In this document: piece after piece, positions 19,017 to 27,972 of the stretch
How the letters are laid out: each line of letters starts with the position of its first letter
Numbering within the stretch: position 1 is the stretch's first letter
From: Nitrospirota bacterium
GTDB lineage: Bacteria; JACPQY01
NCBI GenBank assembly: GCA_016180645.1
Contig: JACPAV010000005.1
Span: 1 to 64,000 of the forward strand
Length of the DNA: 64,000 nt
Direction of reading: 5' to 3'
The notes under the pieces: generated by a model
Told to the model about the DNA's origin: nothing
What the model saw: the letters and a program-made list of their open reading frames with translations, nothing else
The model's database searches: none
Translations under genes and position numbers: made by a program

Positions 19017-19519
19017 GCATTGCCTCCGTTCGGGTTGCGAACACCTGGGCGACCCCCATGCACCGCCTCAAACAGCCGGGATTCCGCCTTTCGCATGGCG
19101 CTGGCTTTGGGACCGCCCCGTTCGTGCTCGTGGCCCAGTATGTGAAGTAGTCCGTGGATGACGAGCTGCGTCAGGCGACTATCCAGCGCTATTCCCGCGG
19201 CTTCCGCCTCCGCCCTCGCGCGATCCACGGAGATCGCGATATCGCCCAAGGGGATCGGCACTCCACGCAATCGGCCCGCTGCGAGCGACCGAATTTCTGA
19301 AAAACCACCCTTCCATTGCCCGAAAGAAATGACATTGGTCCGCGTGTTCAGGCCGAAGTGTTTTCGATGAAGCGACTTGAGCGCGTCGTCGGAAAGGAGA
19401 AGGACATTCAATTCCGAATGGGGAGGCAATTTCAGAAGCTCCAACAAGCGCAGGGCGCGGGCCTGGAGCCGCCCGGCGTCAACTTCTCGGCGGCTCTTCC
19501 GCAGGACCGTTACGACCAT
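19013..19519 (-). CDS. ybeY: Endoribonuclease YbeY
   Basis: 168 residues from ATG at 19519 (MVVTVLRKSRREVDAGRLQ). The metal site HGLLHILGHEHE matches the family HGxLHLxGxDH motif, with the final Asp replaced by Glu. Acts in 16S rRNA maturation and ribosome quality control. It overlaps the end of phoH by about 40 bases, the usual phoH-ybeY pair. Confidence 0.92.
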   Translation of the reverse strand: MVVTVLRKSRREVDAGRLQARALRLLELLKLPPHSELNVLLLSDDALKSLHRKHFGLNTRTNVISFGQWKGGFSEIRSLAAGRLRGVPIPLGDIAISVDRARAEAEAAGIALDSRLTQLVIHGLLHILGHEHERGGPKASAMRKAESRLFEAVHGGRPGVRNPNGGNA

Positions 19520-20489
19520 TCTTCCGCCGCGGCCCCCCGGTCCTCGTTTCGTACCGCTCATAGGCCCGAATGACTTCCTGCACGAGCGGATGGCGAACGA
19601 CGTCCCGGTCGCTGAACCGGATGACGCCGATCCCCGGAACTTCATGCAGCACCTCCTCGGCTTGGACAAGTCCCGAGGTCATGTCCAGGGGCAGATCGAT
19701 CTGCGTGATGTCTCCCGTAATGACGGCCTTGGAATTGTATCCGAGACGCGTGAGGAACATTTTCATCTGCTCGGGAGTTGTGTTCTGCGCTTCGTCCAGG
19801 ATGACGAAGGTGTCGTTCAGCGTCCGGCCGCGCATGAACGCCAGCGGCGCCACCTCGATCACGCCCTTTTCGACCATCCGGCGCGCCCGCTCGAACTCGA
19901 CCATGTCGTGAAGCGCGTCGTACAGCGGCCGGAGATAGGGATTCACTTTCTCCAGAATATCGCCGGGAAGGAACCCGAGCTTCTCGCCCGCCTCGATGGC
20001 CGGCCGCGTGAGCGCGATGCGATGCACTTTTCCGTTCTTCAAGAACCCCAGGGCCATCGCCATGGCGAGGTAGGTCTTCCCGGTTCCCGCGGGGCCGATG
20101 CCGATGACGATGTCGAACTGGCGGATCGCCTCCACATAGGCCTTTTGCGTGAGGCTGCGCGGCGTGATCTTGAGGCTCTGGCCGGTAAAGTACACTTCGT
20201 CCGCAAAGACTCTCTCCACCGCCTCCTGCCCGCGATCGCGATAGATGTCCACCACGCGCTCCAGATCGCCGTCCATCAGCGAGTACCCCTTGTGGAGAAG
20301 TTTCGACATTACCGCGAGCAGATCGCGCACCTCCTGAACCACCTTTTCATCGCCGGTGACGGCCAGATGGTGCCCGCGGCTGGTGACTTTGATCCCGAAG
20401 ATTTTTTCGAGGAGACGCAGGTTCTCGCTCCCCCGCCCCAGAATCATCCGGGCGGTGGCGTTGTCCGTGAGTTCGATCTCAGTCATCAT
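19479..20489 (-). CDS. ybeZ: PhoH-like ATPase (PhoH/YbeZ)
   Basis: About 336 residues from ATG at 20489. N-terminal KH-like part (ARMILGRGSENLRLLEKIFG), then the PhoH NTPase: Walker A GPAGTGKTYLA, Walker B FVILDEAQ. Partner of YbeY in RNA metabolism. The frame stays open to 20531, but that extension is translated hairpin repeat, so the later ATG is preferred. Confidence 0.92.
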   Translation of the reverse strand: MMTEIELTDNATARMILGRGSENLRLLEKIFGIKVTSRGHHLAVTGDEKVVQEVRDLLAVMSKLLHKGYSLMDGDLERVVDIYRDRGQEAVERVFADEVYFTGQSLKITPRSLTQKAYVEAIRQFDIVIGIGPAGTGKTYLAMAMALGFLKNGKVHRIALTRPAIEAGEKLGFLPGDILEKVNPYLRPLYDALHDMVEFERARRMVEKGVIEVAPLAFMRGRTLNDTFVILDEAQNTTPEQMKMFLTRLGYNSKAVITGDITQIDLPLDMTSGLVQAEEVLHEVPGIGVIRFSDRDVVRHPLVQEVIRAYERYETRTGGPRRKNGRNGPAEEPPRS

Positions 20490-20493
20490 CGCT

Positions 20494-20567
20494 CGTGGTT
20501 CGACAAGCTCACCACGACGAACGGACTTCATGAAATCCTTGCGTCGTCCTGAGCCTGTCGAAGGACG
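20494..20567. repeat. Inverted pair of TTCGACARGCTC hairpins
   Basis: Two head-to-head hairpins share the core TCGACA(A/G)GCTC but have different stems: CGTGGT/ACCACG in the first, CGTCCT/AGGACG in the second, each self-complementary. Related sequence lies inside the element at 52881-53023. Confidence 0.7.
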
Positions 20568-20588
20568 TGTGCCTGATGGCTCCCACCG

Positions 20589-20966
20589 TCATCGCATCGG
20601 CTCGAACACGAAGAAACCTTCTTCAACGCCGCTGGCGTAGGTTTCGTAGAGATACGGCTCGCCCCAAGGAAACGTCATGTCGCCGGGTTTCACGATTCCG
20701 TCCTGGATCAACTCGTTCAGCTCCCCCGGCAGCCGGCCCTTCTCCCAATAGAAGGTGTCCACGGCATCCCTGACGTTCAGCTTCTGGAGCCCGCTCATCC
20801 ACCTCTGGATCACGTCGAAGGGTGGGGCCGAATGGCGCGGGCCGCCGGACGCCCCCACGAGCCCTCGGAGGGCAAGAAACACCACCGCCACGGCTGCGGC
20901 CCCAAGCACCAGGTGCTTCAGGACCTCAACCGAGTGCTGTGCGACCCGTCCTAATCGTTCCCGCAA
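20589..20966 (-). CDS. Small pseudopilin-like/GspG-like protein
   Basis: About 125 residues with a TTG start at 20966 (start uncertain; no clear ribosome binding site). One membrane helix (LVLGAAAVAVVFLALRGLV) and a C-terminal segment RLPGELNELIQDGIVKP...PWGEPYLYE, which resembles the PDPWGNPY end of type II secretion major pseudopilins. It lacks a canonical prepilin cleavage site. It overlaps the upstream membrane TPR gene by 41 bases. Confidence 0.55.
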   Translation of the reverse strand: MRERLGRVAQHSVEVLKHLVLGAAAVAVVFLALRGLVGASGGPRHSAPPFDVIQRWMSGLQKLNVRDAVDTFYWEKGRLPGELNELIQDGIVKPGDMTFPWGEPYLYETYASGVEEGFFVFEPMR

Positions 20967-22785
20967 GGTAAAATACCCAGAGAATGAATCCGATCCCGGT
21001 GAATCCCCATACGCCGTCCCACACCCAGGCCTGAAGGATCGGGGCAAAGAGCCGGTTCGGCGCAAGCCAGGCTCCCAGGATCAATGACCACATGAAAAGA
21101 CCGATCAACCCTTTGACCCATTTCCCATTCAAGAATTGTCCTCCGCCGAGGAGCAAAACGGAAGCCGCCAGCCGGACCCGTGCCGTCCGCGCCCCGTAGC
21201 GCCGGATCTCGGCGTCCTTCTCTTCCCGGCTCCGGCCTTCCACCTCCACCCGCTTTCCGTACAGAAGGTGACATTCAGGACACAGCGCGGCGCCTTCCTG
21301 CGACTCCTTGCACCACCGGCACGCCTCGCATCCGCAGCGCTTACAGGAGAACGAGAGGGACCATCCACCCAGAAACACCGCGGCCAGCAGCGAGATCGCC
21401 GCCGCTCCCGCGAAAGCGATCATGCCCTGAATCGGCGCCAGTCTCGGCGCGAACGACTCCCAAAGCGTCTGGAACCCGGCCACGCCCTGCTGAGATCCCT
21501 CCTCCCAGCCCACACGGAGAATCGTTCGCAAGGGTATCGGCTCATCGACCACGAATCGATTGGGGTTATCCGACGACTTCGCGATCAACCCCTGAACGAA
21601 CTCCCGGTCCAGCCCTCCCGCCGTGGCGATCTCCTGCTCCCCCTCCGCCGGCAGCAGGAGTTTTCGGACGAGTACTTGGGATAGGTTGTAGTGGTAGAGA
21701 GCCGCGGCGGGACTCTCTCCGATGGCGGCGCGATAGTCCGTGACGGCCGCTTTGAAATCGGAGAGGGCCACCCTGGCGCCCGCCAAGTTGTTGAGAACCA
21801 CGGCCTTCAATTCCGGATCGGCGCGATGGGGTTTCAGCACATCCGCCGCCGCCTTGAAATCCCCGCGCCGCTTGAACTCGGCCCCCAGGAGGAGAGCTTC
21901 GGTGGGAGAAAGATTTCCGCTCTTCGAAGTCCACCGCTCCTCGACCCCCCGCACGAAGGCGTGAGATCCGGTTGTGTCCCGCCACGAAGACATTTCGACG
22001 AACCGGGGCGATCCGAGTCCTGCACAGAGGACGGCCGCTCTTTCCCCGGCCCACGGGACTGCCGCCAACAGCACGGCCAAGGCCCCTGCGGCGTATCGCT
22101 CCCGCCGTTGCCCGAGAATTCCGACCAGCAAAAGCGCCGCGAGAACGGCGAATCCAGGACCCCATTGCACGAGGAAGAGAAATCCGCCCCAAAGCAGCAG
22201 CCGTATCGGAAAAGCCGGCAGGGGCACAGGCACGGCCTGGGCGATGAGATGGGCCACCGATTGAATCGGCCGGCGAAGCAGGAGTGTCAAGACGGTGAGG
22301 ATGAACAGCCCGATGGCGGTAGCCGCGAGCATTACCCCATACAGGATCCAACGCGCCACGAAGGTAGCGCTGTTGGAGGCTTGAACCAGGCCCTTGACGA
22401 CCATGAGGAGCGCCGTGACCACGTCGAACGGCTGGTGCCTCAGATGAATCGTGGCGCGGACCAACTCCACGTCCAGAAGCTGAGGAGACATCTTTCCGGC
22501 GTAGTCCAGGTACAACTGAGTCCGTTGCTGGTCGCGCTCCCTCTCCGCCTTCAGTCCCGCCCGGAGAAGGCTCTGGCTGACGGTAAAAAGATTGCGGATC
22601 CCCGAATCCGACTGCCATTGATAGATCTTGTCCAACCCCGCCTGGACTTGCTGGAGGTCCCCCAACTGCATCGCCTCCCGCCCGGCCGCCCAGGCTTCCG
22701 CGACGCGCGTATCGGGCCGGCTGTAGTCCTCCGTGCCCACGGTGCCGACCCACAGGGCCAATCCCAAGAGGTGCGCAAAACTCAT
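20926..22785 (-). CDS. Membrane protein with TPR-like region and zinc ribbon
   Basis: 619 residues. Signal-like N-terminus, several membrane segments (about 140-260), a TPR-like part (about 290-390), another membrane helix near 450, then a cysteine-rich cluster CKRCGCEACRWC...CPECHLLYG that could bind two metal ions, and three more membrane segments to the end. No known family. It sits four bases into the end of the phosphodiesterase gene and overlaps the pilin-like gene, so these are translationally linked. The motif suggests an assembly or quality-control factor, which is inference only. Confidence 0.7.
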   Translation of the reverse strand: MSFAHLLGLALWVGTVGTEDYSRPDTRVAEAWAAGREAMQLGDLQQVQAGLDKIYQWQSDSGIRNLFTVSQSLLRAGLKAERERDQQRTQLYLDYAGKMSPQLLDVELVRATIHLRHQPFDVVTALLMVVKGLVQASNSATFVARWILYGVMLAATAIGLFILTVLTLLLRRPIQSVAHLIAQAVPVPLPAFPIRLLLWGGFLFLVQWGPGFAVLAALLLVGILGQRRERYAAGALAVLLAAVPWAGERAAVLCAGLGSPRFVEMSSWRDTTGSHAFVRGVEERWTSKSGNLSPTEALLLGAEFKRRGDFKAAADVLKPHRADPELKAVVLNNLAGARVALSDFKAAVTDYRAAIGESPAAALYHYNLSQVLVRKLLLPAEGEQEIATAGGLDREFVQGLIAKSSDNPNRFVVDEPIPLRTILRVGWEEGSQQGVAGFQTLWESFAPRLAPIQGMIAFAGAAAISLLAAVFLGGWSLSFSCKRCGCEACRWCKESQEGAALCPECHLLYGKRVEVEGRSREEKDAEIRRYGARTARVRLAASVLLLGGGQFLNGKWVKGLIGLFMWSLILGAWLAPNRLFAPILQAWVWDGVWGFTGIGFILWVFYLAGTIRTGRTALG

Positions 22786-24206
22786 TTGGAAGCTGTTTGC
22801 AGCCGGCTTACGCCGTCCAACTGCTTCTCCACCGGCTCACCGAGCGCCTCCAGAAGAGTCGGGTAGAGATCGGCCGTGCGCATCGGTTCCGGTCTAACCT
22901 TAATGTTAAGAATGAGAGGAGTCATCATATGCTCCCGAATGAACGAGCCATGTGAGGAATGGTGCTCGGGCCATTCATAGCGGTATCGCAGGTCAGATCC
23001 CCTTCGAGCGGAAACGATCACATCACCCGTTCGCGCGGAGGAAAAAATCTGCTCCATTTGCACCAGGCCATCAGGATAGTCGGAATCGACGGTCGCGTGA
23101 AGCGCCTCTTCGTCGTCCCCAAACGCAACCTTTCCGAATTTCAGAGGATCGGCATCGACCGGCGCATACGAGATTCCCGACTTGCTCCTTCGGATTTTCG
23201 CATGGCCATCCCGGTTCAGCACTCGAACTCCCCCGCCCGCTTCTCGCAAGGCCAGAAAGTCCACCTCGTCCCGTCCGCACAGGGCGTTCAGAAATTTCCT
23301 CTGCGCCGGGGTCAGATCGTCGTAGGCGTGCGCCGGACCCCACGAATCACCTCGCCGCAGATAGAGATGGGCCATCGCATTCCCGGAAACCATCACGGCG
23401 CATTCGGCGTTCCGCCAGTGGCGGTAGATCCGGGGATAGGAAAACGTTTTCAGCCCGTGTTCCTCACAAAACGTGGTCAATTCCAAATGCCGGTTCACCG
23501 GCGTCATTCCGTGATCGCTGATGACCCCCAGGATCGACCGATCCAGTCGGCCTGATCGGTTCAATCCTTCGCAGATTCGCCCGATGAACGCATCGAATTG
23601 CCTGTAGACTCGGAGAACGCGTTCATCGACCGAATCGATATGATGGGACAGCTCGTCCACGGCCATGAAGGCCCCGAACACAAACCGTTCCCCCGCGTCC
23701 ACCGCCCGCGCGAATCGCGCCCGGGCCACGGAATCCACCGCCTCCCAGTGCTCCGTGTAGTGCGCATAGGTGAAGAGCAGCGCTTTGGAGAGCCGCCCGC
23801 GCTCATGCCCCACGCCCTTCCGGGACGAGATGGGTGAGAAGACGTTGACGCCGCCGCGCAGACGGTCGAACAGGGTTGTGGTTCCCTCCAGCAGATCCGT
23901 GTTCATGAGAAAACTCTCCCAACCGACATAGCTTCTCACCCTCCGAGAGGACCACGAACGTTCTTCGTACTCCTTCCGGTCCATCCATCGGATCCCCGGA
24001 AGATTGCAGTGACCGGGAAATCTCCCCGTGAGAAACGGCAGATAGGCCGGGCCGGTGGTGGAAGGGAAACAGGTCACCGCCTCGGTAAACGTCCCCGGCT
24101 CCACCAACCATTTCCGGATCTGCGGAAGTTGACCCTCGCTGAGAAGGCGCCGCATGACGTCCGGCCTGGCGCCATCCAGAAGGAAAAGGAAAACGCGCTC
24201 TTTCAG
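22782..24206 (-). CDS. Alkaline-phosphatase-superfamily phosphodiesterase (NPP type), non-ATG start
   Basis: About 475 residues if started at CTG 24206. The first ATG (24155) would cut off VFLFLLDGARPDV, the conserved N-terminal strand carrying the first metal-ligand Asp, so the start must lie upstream; only CTG (24206) or ATT (24215) fit between the stop of apgM and that strand. Further motifs: nucleophile Thr in FPSTTGPAYLPFLTG, metal ligands in ISDHGM and in HHSSHGSF. Such enzymes hydrolyse phosphodiesters or nucleotide pyrophosphates. No signal peptide is seen. Four-base overlap with the next gene. Confidence 0.85.
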   Translation of the reverse strand: MKERVFLFLLDGARPDVMRRLLSEGQLPQIRKWLVEPGTFTEAVTCFPSTTGPAYLPFLTGRFPGHCNLPGIRWMDRKEYEERSWSSRRVRSYVGWESFLMNTDLLEGTTTLFDRLRGGVNVFSPISSRKGVGHERGRLSKALLFTYAHYTEHWEAVDSVARARFARAVDAGERFVFGAFMAVDELSHHIDSVDERVLRVYRQFDAFIGRICEGLNRSGRLDRSILGVISDHGMTPVNRHLELTTFCEEHGLKTFSYPRIYRHWRNAECAVMVSGNAMAHLYLRRGDSWGPAHAYDDLTPAQRKFLNALCGRDEVDFLALREAGGGVRVLNRDGHAKIRRSKSGISYAPVDADPLKFGKVAFGDDEEALHATVDSDYPDGLVQMEQIFSSARTGDVIVSARRGSDLRYRYEWPEHHSSHGSFIREHMMTPLILNIKVRPEPMRTADLYPTLLEALGEPVEKQLDGVSRLQTASK

Positions 24207-24219
24207 AGGGTTAATAGAG

Positions 24220-25455
24220 TTATGCCCCGTACTTCTTGAGCTTCATGGCATGCGCGAGCAGAAGCGGCATGAGACACTTCATCGGGATGATGCCCAGCGA
24301 GCCGCCATTGCAGGAAGTCTCCGAGAACCGGTCCAACCCGTCGCCCCCCCCCCATTTGTTCCAAACCAGGACCGGCACCGGATGCCAACTGTGGCCCTTC
24401 ATGGGGACCGGCGAGGAGTGGTCGCCGGAAATCGCCAACGCATCGAATCCGGCCCCCAGGAGGACCGGCAGCGCCTTGTCCACCTGTTCGATGGCGGCCA
24501 CCTTCTGTTCGAAGTTTCCATCCTCGCCCGCCTGGTCCGTGGCCTTCCAGTGAAAGTAGACGAACGTCTGCCGCCGATCCATCGCCAGAAGGCATTTCTG
24601 CTCTCCCTCCATGCTGGGCGGATCGACTTTCGCGACCGCCATGCCGACCAGCCGCGCCAGACCGCGGTACATGGGATAGGTGGCGATGCAGGTGGGCTCC
24701 AAGCCGAACTTCTCCTTCATCGATGGAATCTCCGGCTTCTTTGAAAATCCCCGCAGGAGCGCTCCGTTGGCTTTGGGCTCTTTCCGCAGAAGTTTCCCCA
24801 CCTCCTCGACGAATCGATTGACCGCCTTCGCAGCCTTCGCCGCCGACTTGGATCGCGCCTGAACCGCCGGGATCGGCTTTCCTTCCTTCTGCGGGTCGGC
24901 ATCCGAGAGATCCGCCGAAAGCCCCTTTCCACGGAACACCACACAAAATCGGTGCGACATCCCCGGCTCGATGATGACGCGGCAGCCGTCGATCTCCGAA
25001 ACGGCCTTCCGGATACGCGCGCACAATTCCTGCGTTTTCTCCGTGGGAATCCGACCCGCCCGGCGATCCGACACTTTGCCCGAGGGATCCACCGTGCAGA
25101 AGTTCCCGCGCGCGGCGACATCCCCCTCCGCCAGCGGCACGTCGAGTCCCACCGCCTCCAACACGCCCCGGCCAATCTGAAACTCGATGGGATCATATCC
25201 GAACAGCGCAAGATGGCCCGGACCGCTCCCGGGCGTGATCCCCGGAAGGACCGGCACGAGACGGCCCAGCGCGCTTTCTTTGGCCAACCGATCCAGCTCC
25301 GGCGTCCGGGCCGCTTCGAGCGGCGTGCGCGGAAGCTCACGGCTCCGCATGTCGCCCAGCCCATCCATCACGATGAGAAGAATTCGGCTCTCCGTTACTT
25401 GGACGAGATCGCCCAGGATGGCGGAGTAGTCCGCGGAGAACGGGTCGGCCATCAC
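24220..25455 (-). CDS. apgM: Cofactor-independent phosphoglycerate mutase, ApgM type
   Basis: 411 residues. Metal-binding start LLIVMDGLGDM, nucleophile region GITPGSGPGHLALFGYDP, C-terminal metal ligands in ISGDHSSPVPMKGHSWHPVP. This is the archaeal-type iPGM that interconverts 3- and 2-phosphoglycerate in glycolysis. The real start may be about 20 codons inside (near SRILLIVMDG). It lies in the proA-nadD-rsfS-lapB neighbourhood. Confidence 0.93.
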   Translation of the reverse strand: MMADPFSADYSAILGDLVQVTESRILLIVMDGLGDMRSRELPRTPLEAARTPELDRLAKESALGRLVPVLPGITPGSGPGHLALFGYDPIEFQIGRGVLEAVGLDVPLAEGDVAARGNFCTVDPSGKVSDRRAGRIPTEKTQELCARIRKAVSEIDGCRVIIEPGMSHRFCVVFRGKGLSADLSDADPQKEGKPIPAVQARSKSAAKAAKAVNRFVEEVGKLLRKEPKANGALLRGFSKKPEIPSMKEKFGLEPTCIATYPMYRGLARLVGMAVAKVDPPSMEGEQKCLLAMDRRQTFVYFHWKATDQAGEDGNFEQKVAAIEQVDKALPVLLGAGFDALAISGDHSSPVPMKGHSWHPVPVLVWNKWGGGDGLDRFSETSCNGGSLGIIPMKCLMPLLLAHAMKLKKYGA

Positions 25456-25458
25456 GTT

Positions 25459-25473
25459 GGACGTGACACGTCC
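25459..25473. other. Short hairpin in the lapB-apgM gap
   Basis: GGACGT-GAC-ACGTCC, a perfect 6-bp stem with a three-base loop and no T-tract. Possible attenuator or processing site. Confidence 0.2.
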
Positions 25474-25512
25474 GCGGTCAGCATTCAGCGCCGCATGCCC
25501 CGGTGGCGCCGC

Positions 25513-26811
25513 CTACGCCAGGCTCAGGCGCAGGCCGTTGATGGTGCCGCACGAAGGACAGGCGTCTTGATACCCGGCGGGCGCCGGGCGCTTGCAGGTC
25601 TCGCAGGTGTAGGAAAGAACAAGCTGGTTTTCGGGTCCCAGGCTCTTGCGATACTCCACGCACGCCTTCTCGAAATTCTGCCGGCGATAGTGGGCTTCGC
25701 CGGAGAGCAGGTGTGCATCCAACGGCGTGTTCTGTCCGCTCTCCTCCAGTTCATGAAGCTGGTCGAGCGATTCGTCGATCAACCCAAGACGCAGGAGCAG
25801 GTTCGAGTAGAGCATCCGCACCGTCAGGGAGTCCGCGTGCTCAGCCACGGCTTTCCGGTACAGGCGGATCATCCGATTCGGTTCATGCCGCCCGATCCAA
25901 AGGTCTTCGATCGCGGGCAGGTAGAGCGGAGCGCCGGAGCGCGCGTAGCATTTTTCCAGATGCTCGGCGGCATCCTCCCCACGGTCCTGCTTTTGAAGGA
26001 TGGTCGACCACAGAAGGTGAGCCGGAACAAAATCCGAGTGGTCCGAGAACTCGCTCTTGAGGACGCGCAAGGCGCCGTCCGAGTCCCCCGCGGAATCGAG
26101 CGATTTGGCGCGCAGGAACGCCGTCTCCTTTTGCAGGGTATCCAATTCCGCCGGATTGCCCCCCATCTTGATGGCCTTCTCCACCGTTTCCAGCGCGTCC
26201 TCCCACCGTTCGGAGTTTCGATAGCACCGGGCGAGAAGCGTCCACCATTCGTGCCGGCGACCGTCCTGGCTGATGATCCGCCTTAACTCCTCCGCGGCGC
26301 TTAGATGTTCCCCGTTCTGCATCAGCACCTGGGCCAGCTTGAAGGCATAGTCGAGATTTTTCGGCTCGCGCGCCACCAGCGCCGCTATTCTCTTCTTCGC
26401 GCCGGCCGTGTCTCCGAGTTTGAGAAAGGCCTCCACCTCCGCCACCCGCGCGGGGGCATAGTCGGGAAAAACGTCCAGCGACTGCGCAAACTGCTCCCGG
26501 GCCACGGCCACGTCGCCCATGAGGAGACGCATCATGCCCTTCCGGTAGAACTCGTCGGCCACGGCCTTCTTCCGATCCGTCTTGCGGGCCGACCATCGCC
26601 GCATCGCCCTTCGACCGCGGTTGATCGAAGAGGTGACGCCGGCCAGGATCGCTCCTCCCAAGGCCGCCAGAAAAACCAGAACGCCCAGCGGCATGGCCGT
26701 TCCCTCCACGCCCTGCCGCAAAACGACGACGATCTCGTCCTTAAACCAGTCGTTCAGCCAGTAGAGATAGGCGGAGCCTCCGAGCAGGAGAACGAGAAAG
26801 ACAAACCACAT
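25513..26811 (-). CDS. lapB: LapB/YciM-like TPR protein with C-terminal rubredoxin-type metal site
   Basis: 432 residues. Two N-terminal hydrophobic segments (residues 1-17 and 37-60), a TPR array (about 90-390) and a C-terminal CETC...CPSCG knuckle. In E. coli LapB has this layout and controls LPS synthesis through LpxC proteolysis. The domain order supports the assignment, but two membrane segments differ from E. coli LapB with one, so the exact role is inferred. Confidence 0.8.
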   Translation of the reverse strand: MWFVFLVLLLGGSAYLYWLNDWFKDEIVVVLRQGVEGTAMPLGVLVFLAALGGAILAGVTSSINRGRRAMRRWSARKTDRKKAVADEFYRKGMMRLLMGDVAVAREQFAQSLDVFPDYAPARVAEVEAFLKLGDTAGAKKRIAALVAREPKNLDYAFKLAQVLMQNGEHLSAAEELRRIISQDGRRHEWWTLLARCYRNSERWEDALETVEKAIKMGGNPAELDTLQKETAFLRAKSLDSAGDSDGALRVLKSEFSDHSDFVPAHLLWSTILQKQDRGEDAAEHLEKCYARSGAPLYLPAIEDLWIGRHEPNRMIRLYRKAVAEHADSLTVRMLYSNLLLRLGLIDESLDQLHELEESGQNTPLDAHLLSGEAHYRRQNFEKACVEYRKSLGPENQLVLSYTCETCKRPAPAGYQDACPSCGTINGLRLSLA

Positions 26812-26839
26812 GGCCGATGAAAAGAAAGGGGCTCGCTCG

Positions 26840-27307
26840 CTAGGATCGGGAGTCTAACGGAGCGACCGGGATGGGGCCCGACGATTGTTGTTTCATGGTC
26901 AATCGCGGCGCATTATACCACAGCCCTTCAATATCATAGTACTCTCGCACCGATCCGTGAAAGAGGTGAACCACCACGTCCGACCAATCGATCAGCGCCC
27001 ACTGCGTCGATCGAAGGCCCTCGCATCCGAGCGGGCGGACGCCTTCCTCCCGAAGTCGCTGCAACAGCCCCTCGGCCATGGCGGAAATGTGCCGGTCGGA
27101 AGACCCGCTCGCCACCACAATGTAGTCCGTATAGGAGCAGAGGGCACGCACGTCCAGGACGACGATATTCTGGGCCTGTTTCTCCTCCAGGCAATCCACG
27201 CAGCGCCGGAGAAGGGCATCCGGAGTGAGGTGGCCGTTTCGGATCCCGGTCTTGGGAGATCCAAGATGGGAAGCGGCCTCGGCCGTGCCCGCGTGCGGGT
27301 GGGTCAA
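26840..27307 (-). CDS. rsfS: Ribosome silencing factor RsfS
   Basis: About 155 residues with TTG at 27307, eight bases past the end of nadD. Core motifs YTDYIVVASGSSDRH and WALIDWSDVVVHLFH...REYYDIEGLW are typical. Binds ribosomal protein L14 and blocks subunit joining in starvation. The open frame extends back into nadD, but the TTG is well placed after GGGG. Confidence 0.92.
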   Translation of the reverse strand: MTHPHAGTAEAASHLGSPKTGIRNGHLTPDALLRRCVDCLEEKQAQNIVVLDVRALCSYTDYIVVASGSSDRHISAMAEGLLQRLREEGVRPLGCEGLRSTQWALIDWSDVVVHLFHGSVREYYDIEGLWYNAPRLTMKQQSSGPIPVAPLDSRS

Positions 27308-27314
27308 CCCCGAA

Positions 27315-27965
27315 CTAGCGATAAAGACGATGCTCCTGAATGTAGCGTTCGACGGCGGGGGGAGTGAGAAACCGGATCGATCGGCCTTCCTTGACCGCTT
27401 GACGCACCGCGCTGGCCGAAACATCGAAAGGCGTCACTCTGACCAGCGCAAGCGTCTTGTTCGCCTTGTTCCTGTACACGCCTTTCGCAGCATCATACCC
27501 GTAGAGGCGCCGAACTTCAAGCGGGATCCACGATGCCCCCTTCCGCTCTTTCCGGCCGGGACGCTCCATGACCACGATATCGCAGTCGTCGAGGACCTCG
27601 CGGAATCTTTTCCACGTCCCGATTTCAGCGAAGCTGTCCACTCCGAGAATGAGGAACAGCCGTGCGCCGACACGCGAGGCCTGGAGCTGCCTCAACGTCT
27701 CGACGGTGAACGAAGGGCCTCCGCGCCTTCCTTCGATGTCCGACACCTGGATAACGGCGTTTCGACCCAAAGCCAGCCGAAGCATGGACAGCCTGTGATT
27801 GAATGGAGCCGGGTGGCGATCCGACTTGTGGGGAGGCCGGCGATTGGGAATGATGAACACCTTGTCGAACCGCATCCGGTCCTGGACCTCCTGGATCGAG
27901 CGGAGGTGGCCGAAGTGAACGGGATCGAAGGTGCCGCCGAAGACGGCGATCCGAAGGGGCTTCAA
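27315..27965 (-). CDS. nadD: Nicotinate-nucleotide adenylyltransferase
   Basis: About 216 residues from TTG at 27965, overlap-free 7 bases after proA. Motifs GGTFDPVHFGHL, PNRRPPHK and the SASAVR substrate loop are those of NadD, which makes deamido-NAD from nicotinate mononucleotide. No ATG exists near the conserved N-terminus. Confidence 0.94.
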   Translation of the reverse strand: MKPLRIAVFGGTFDPVHFGHLRSIQEVQDRMRFDKVFIIPNRRPPHKSDRHPAPFNHRLSMLRLALGRNAVIQVSDIEGRRGGPSFTVETLRQLQASRVGARLFLILGVDSFAEIGTWKRFREVLDDCDIVVMERPGRKERKGASWIPLEVRRLYGYDAAKGVYRNKANKTLALVRVTPFDVSASAVRQAVKEGRSIRFLTPPAVERYIQEHRLYR

Positions 27966-27972
27966 GCTTCGC

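Noticed and set aside
19377-20552. 391-codon frame opposite phoH and ybeY
   Set aside because: Antisense shadow of two well-recognised genes.
24952-26286. 444-codon plus-strand frame across apgM and lapB
   Set aside because: Runs over two recognised minus-strand genes; composition is that of an antisense frame.
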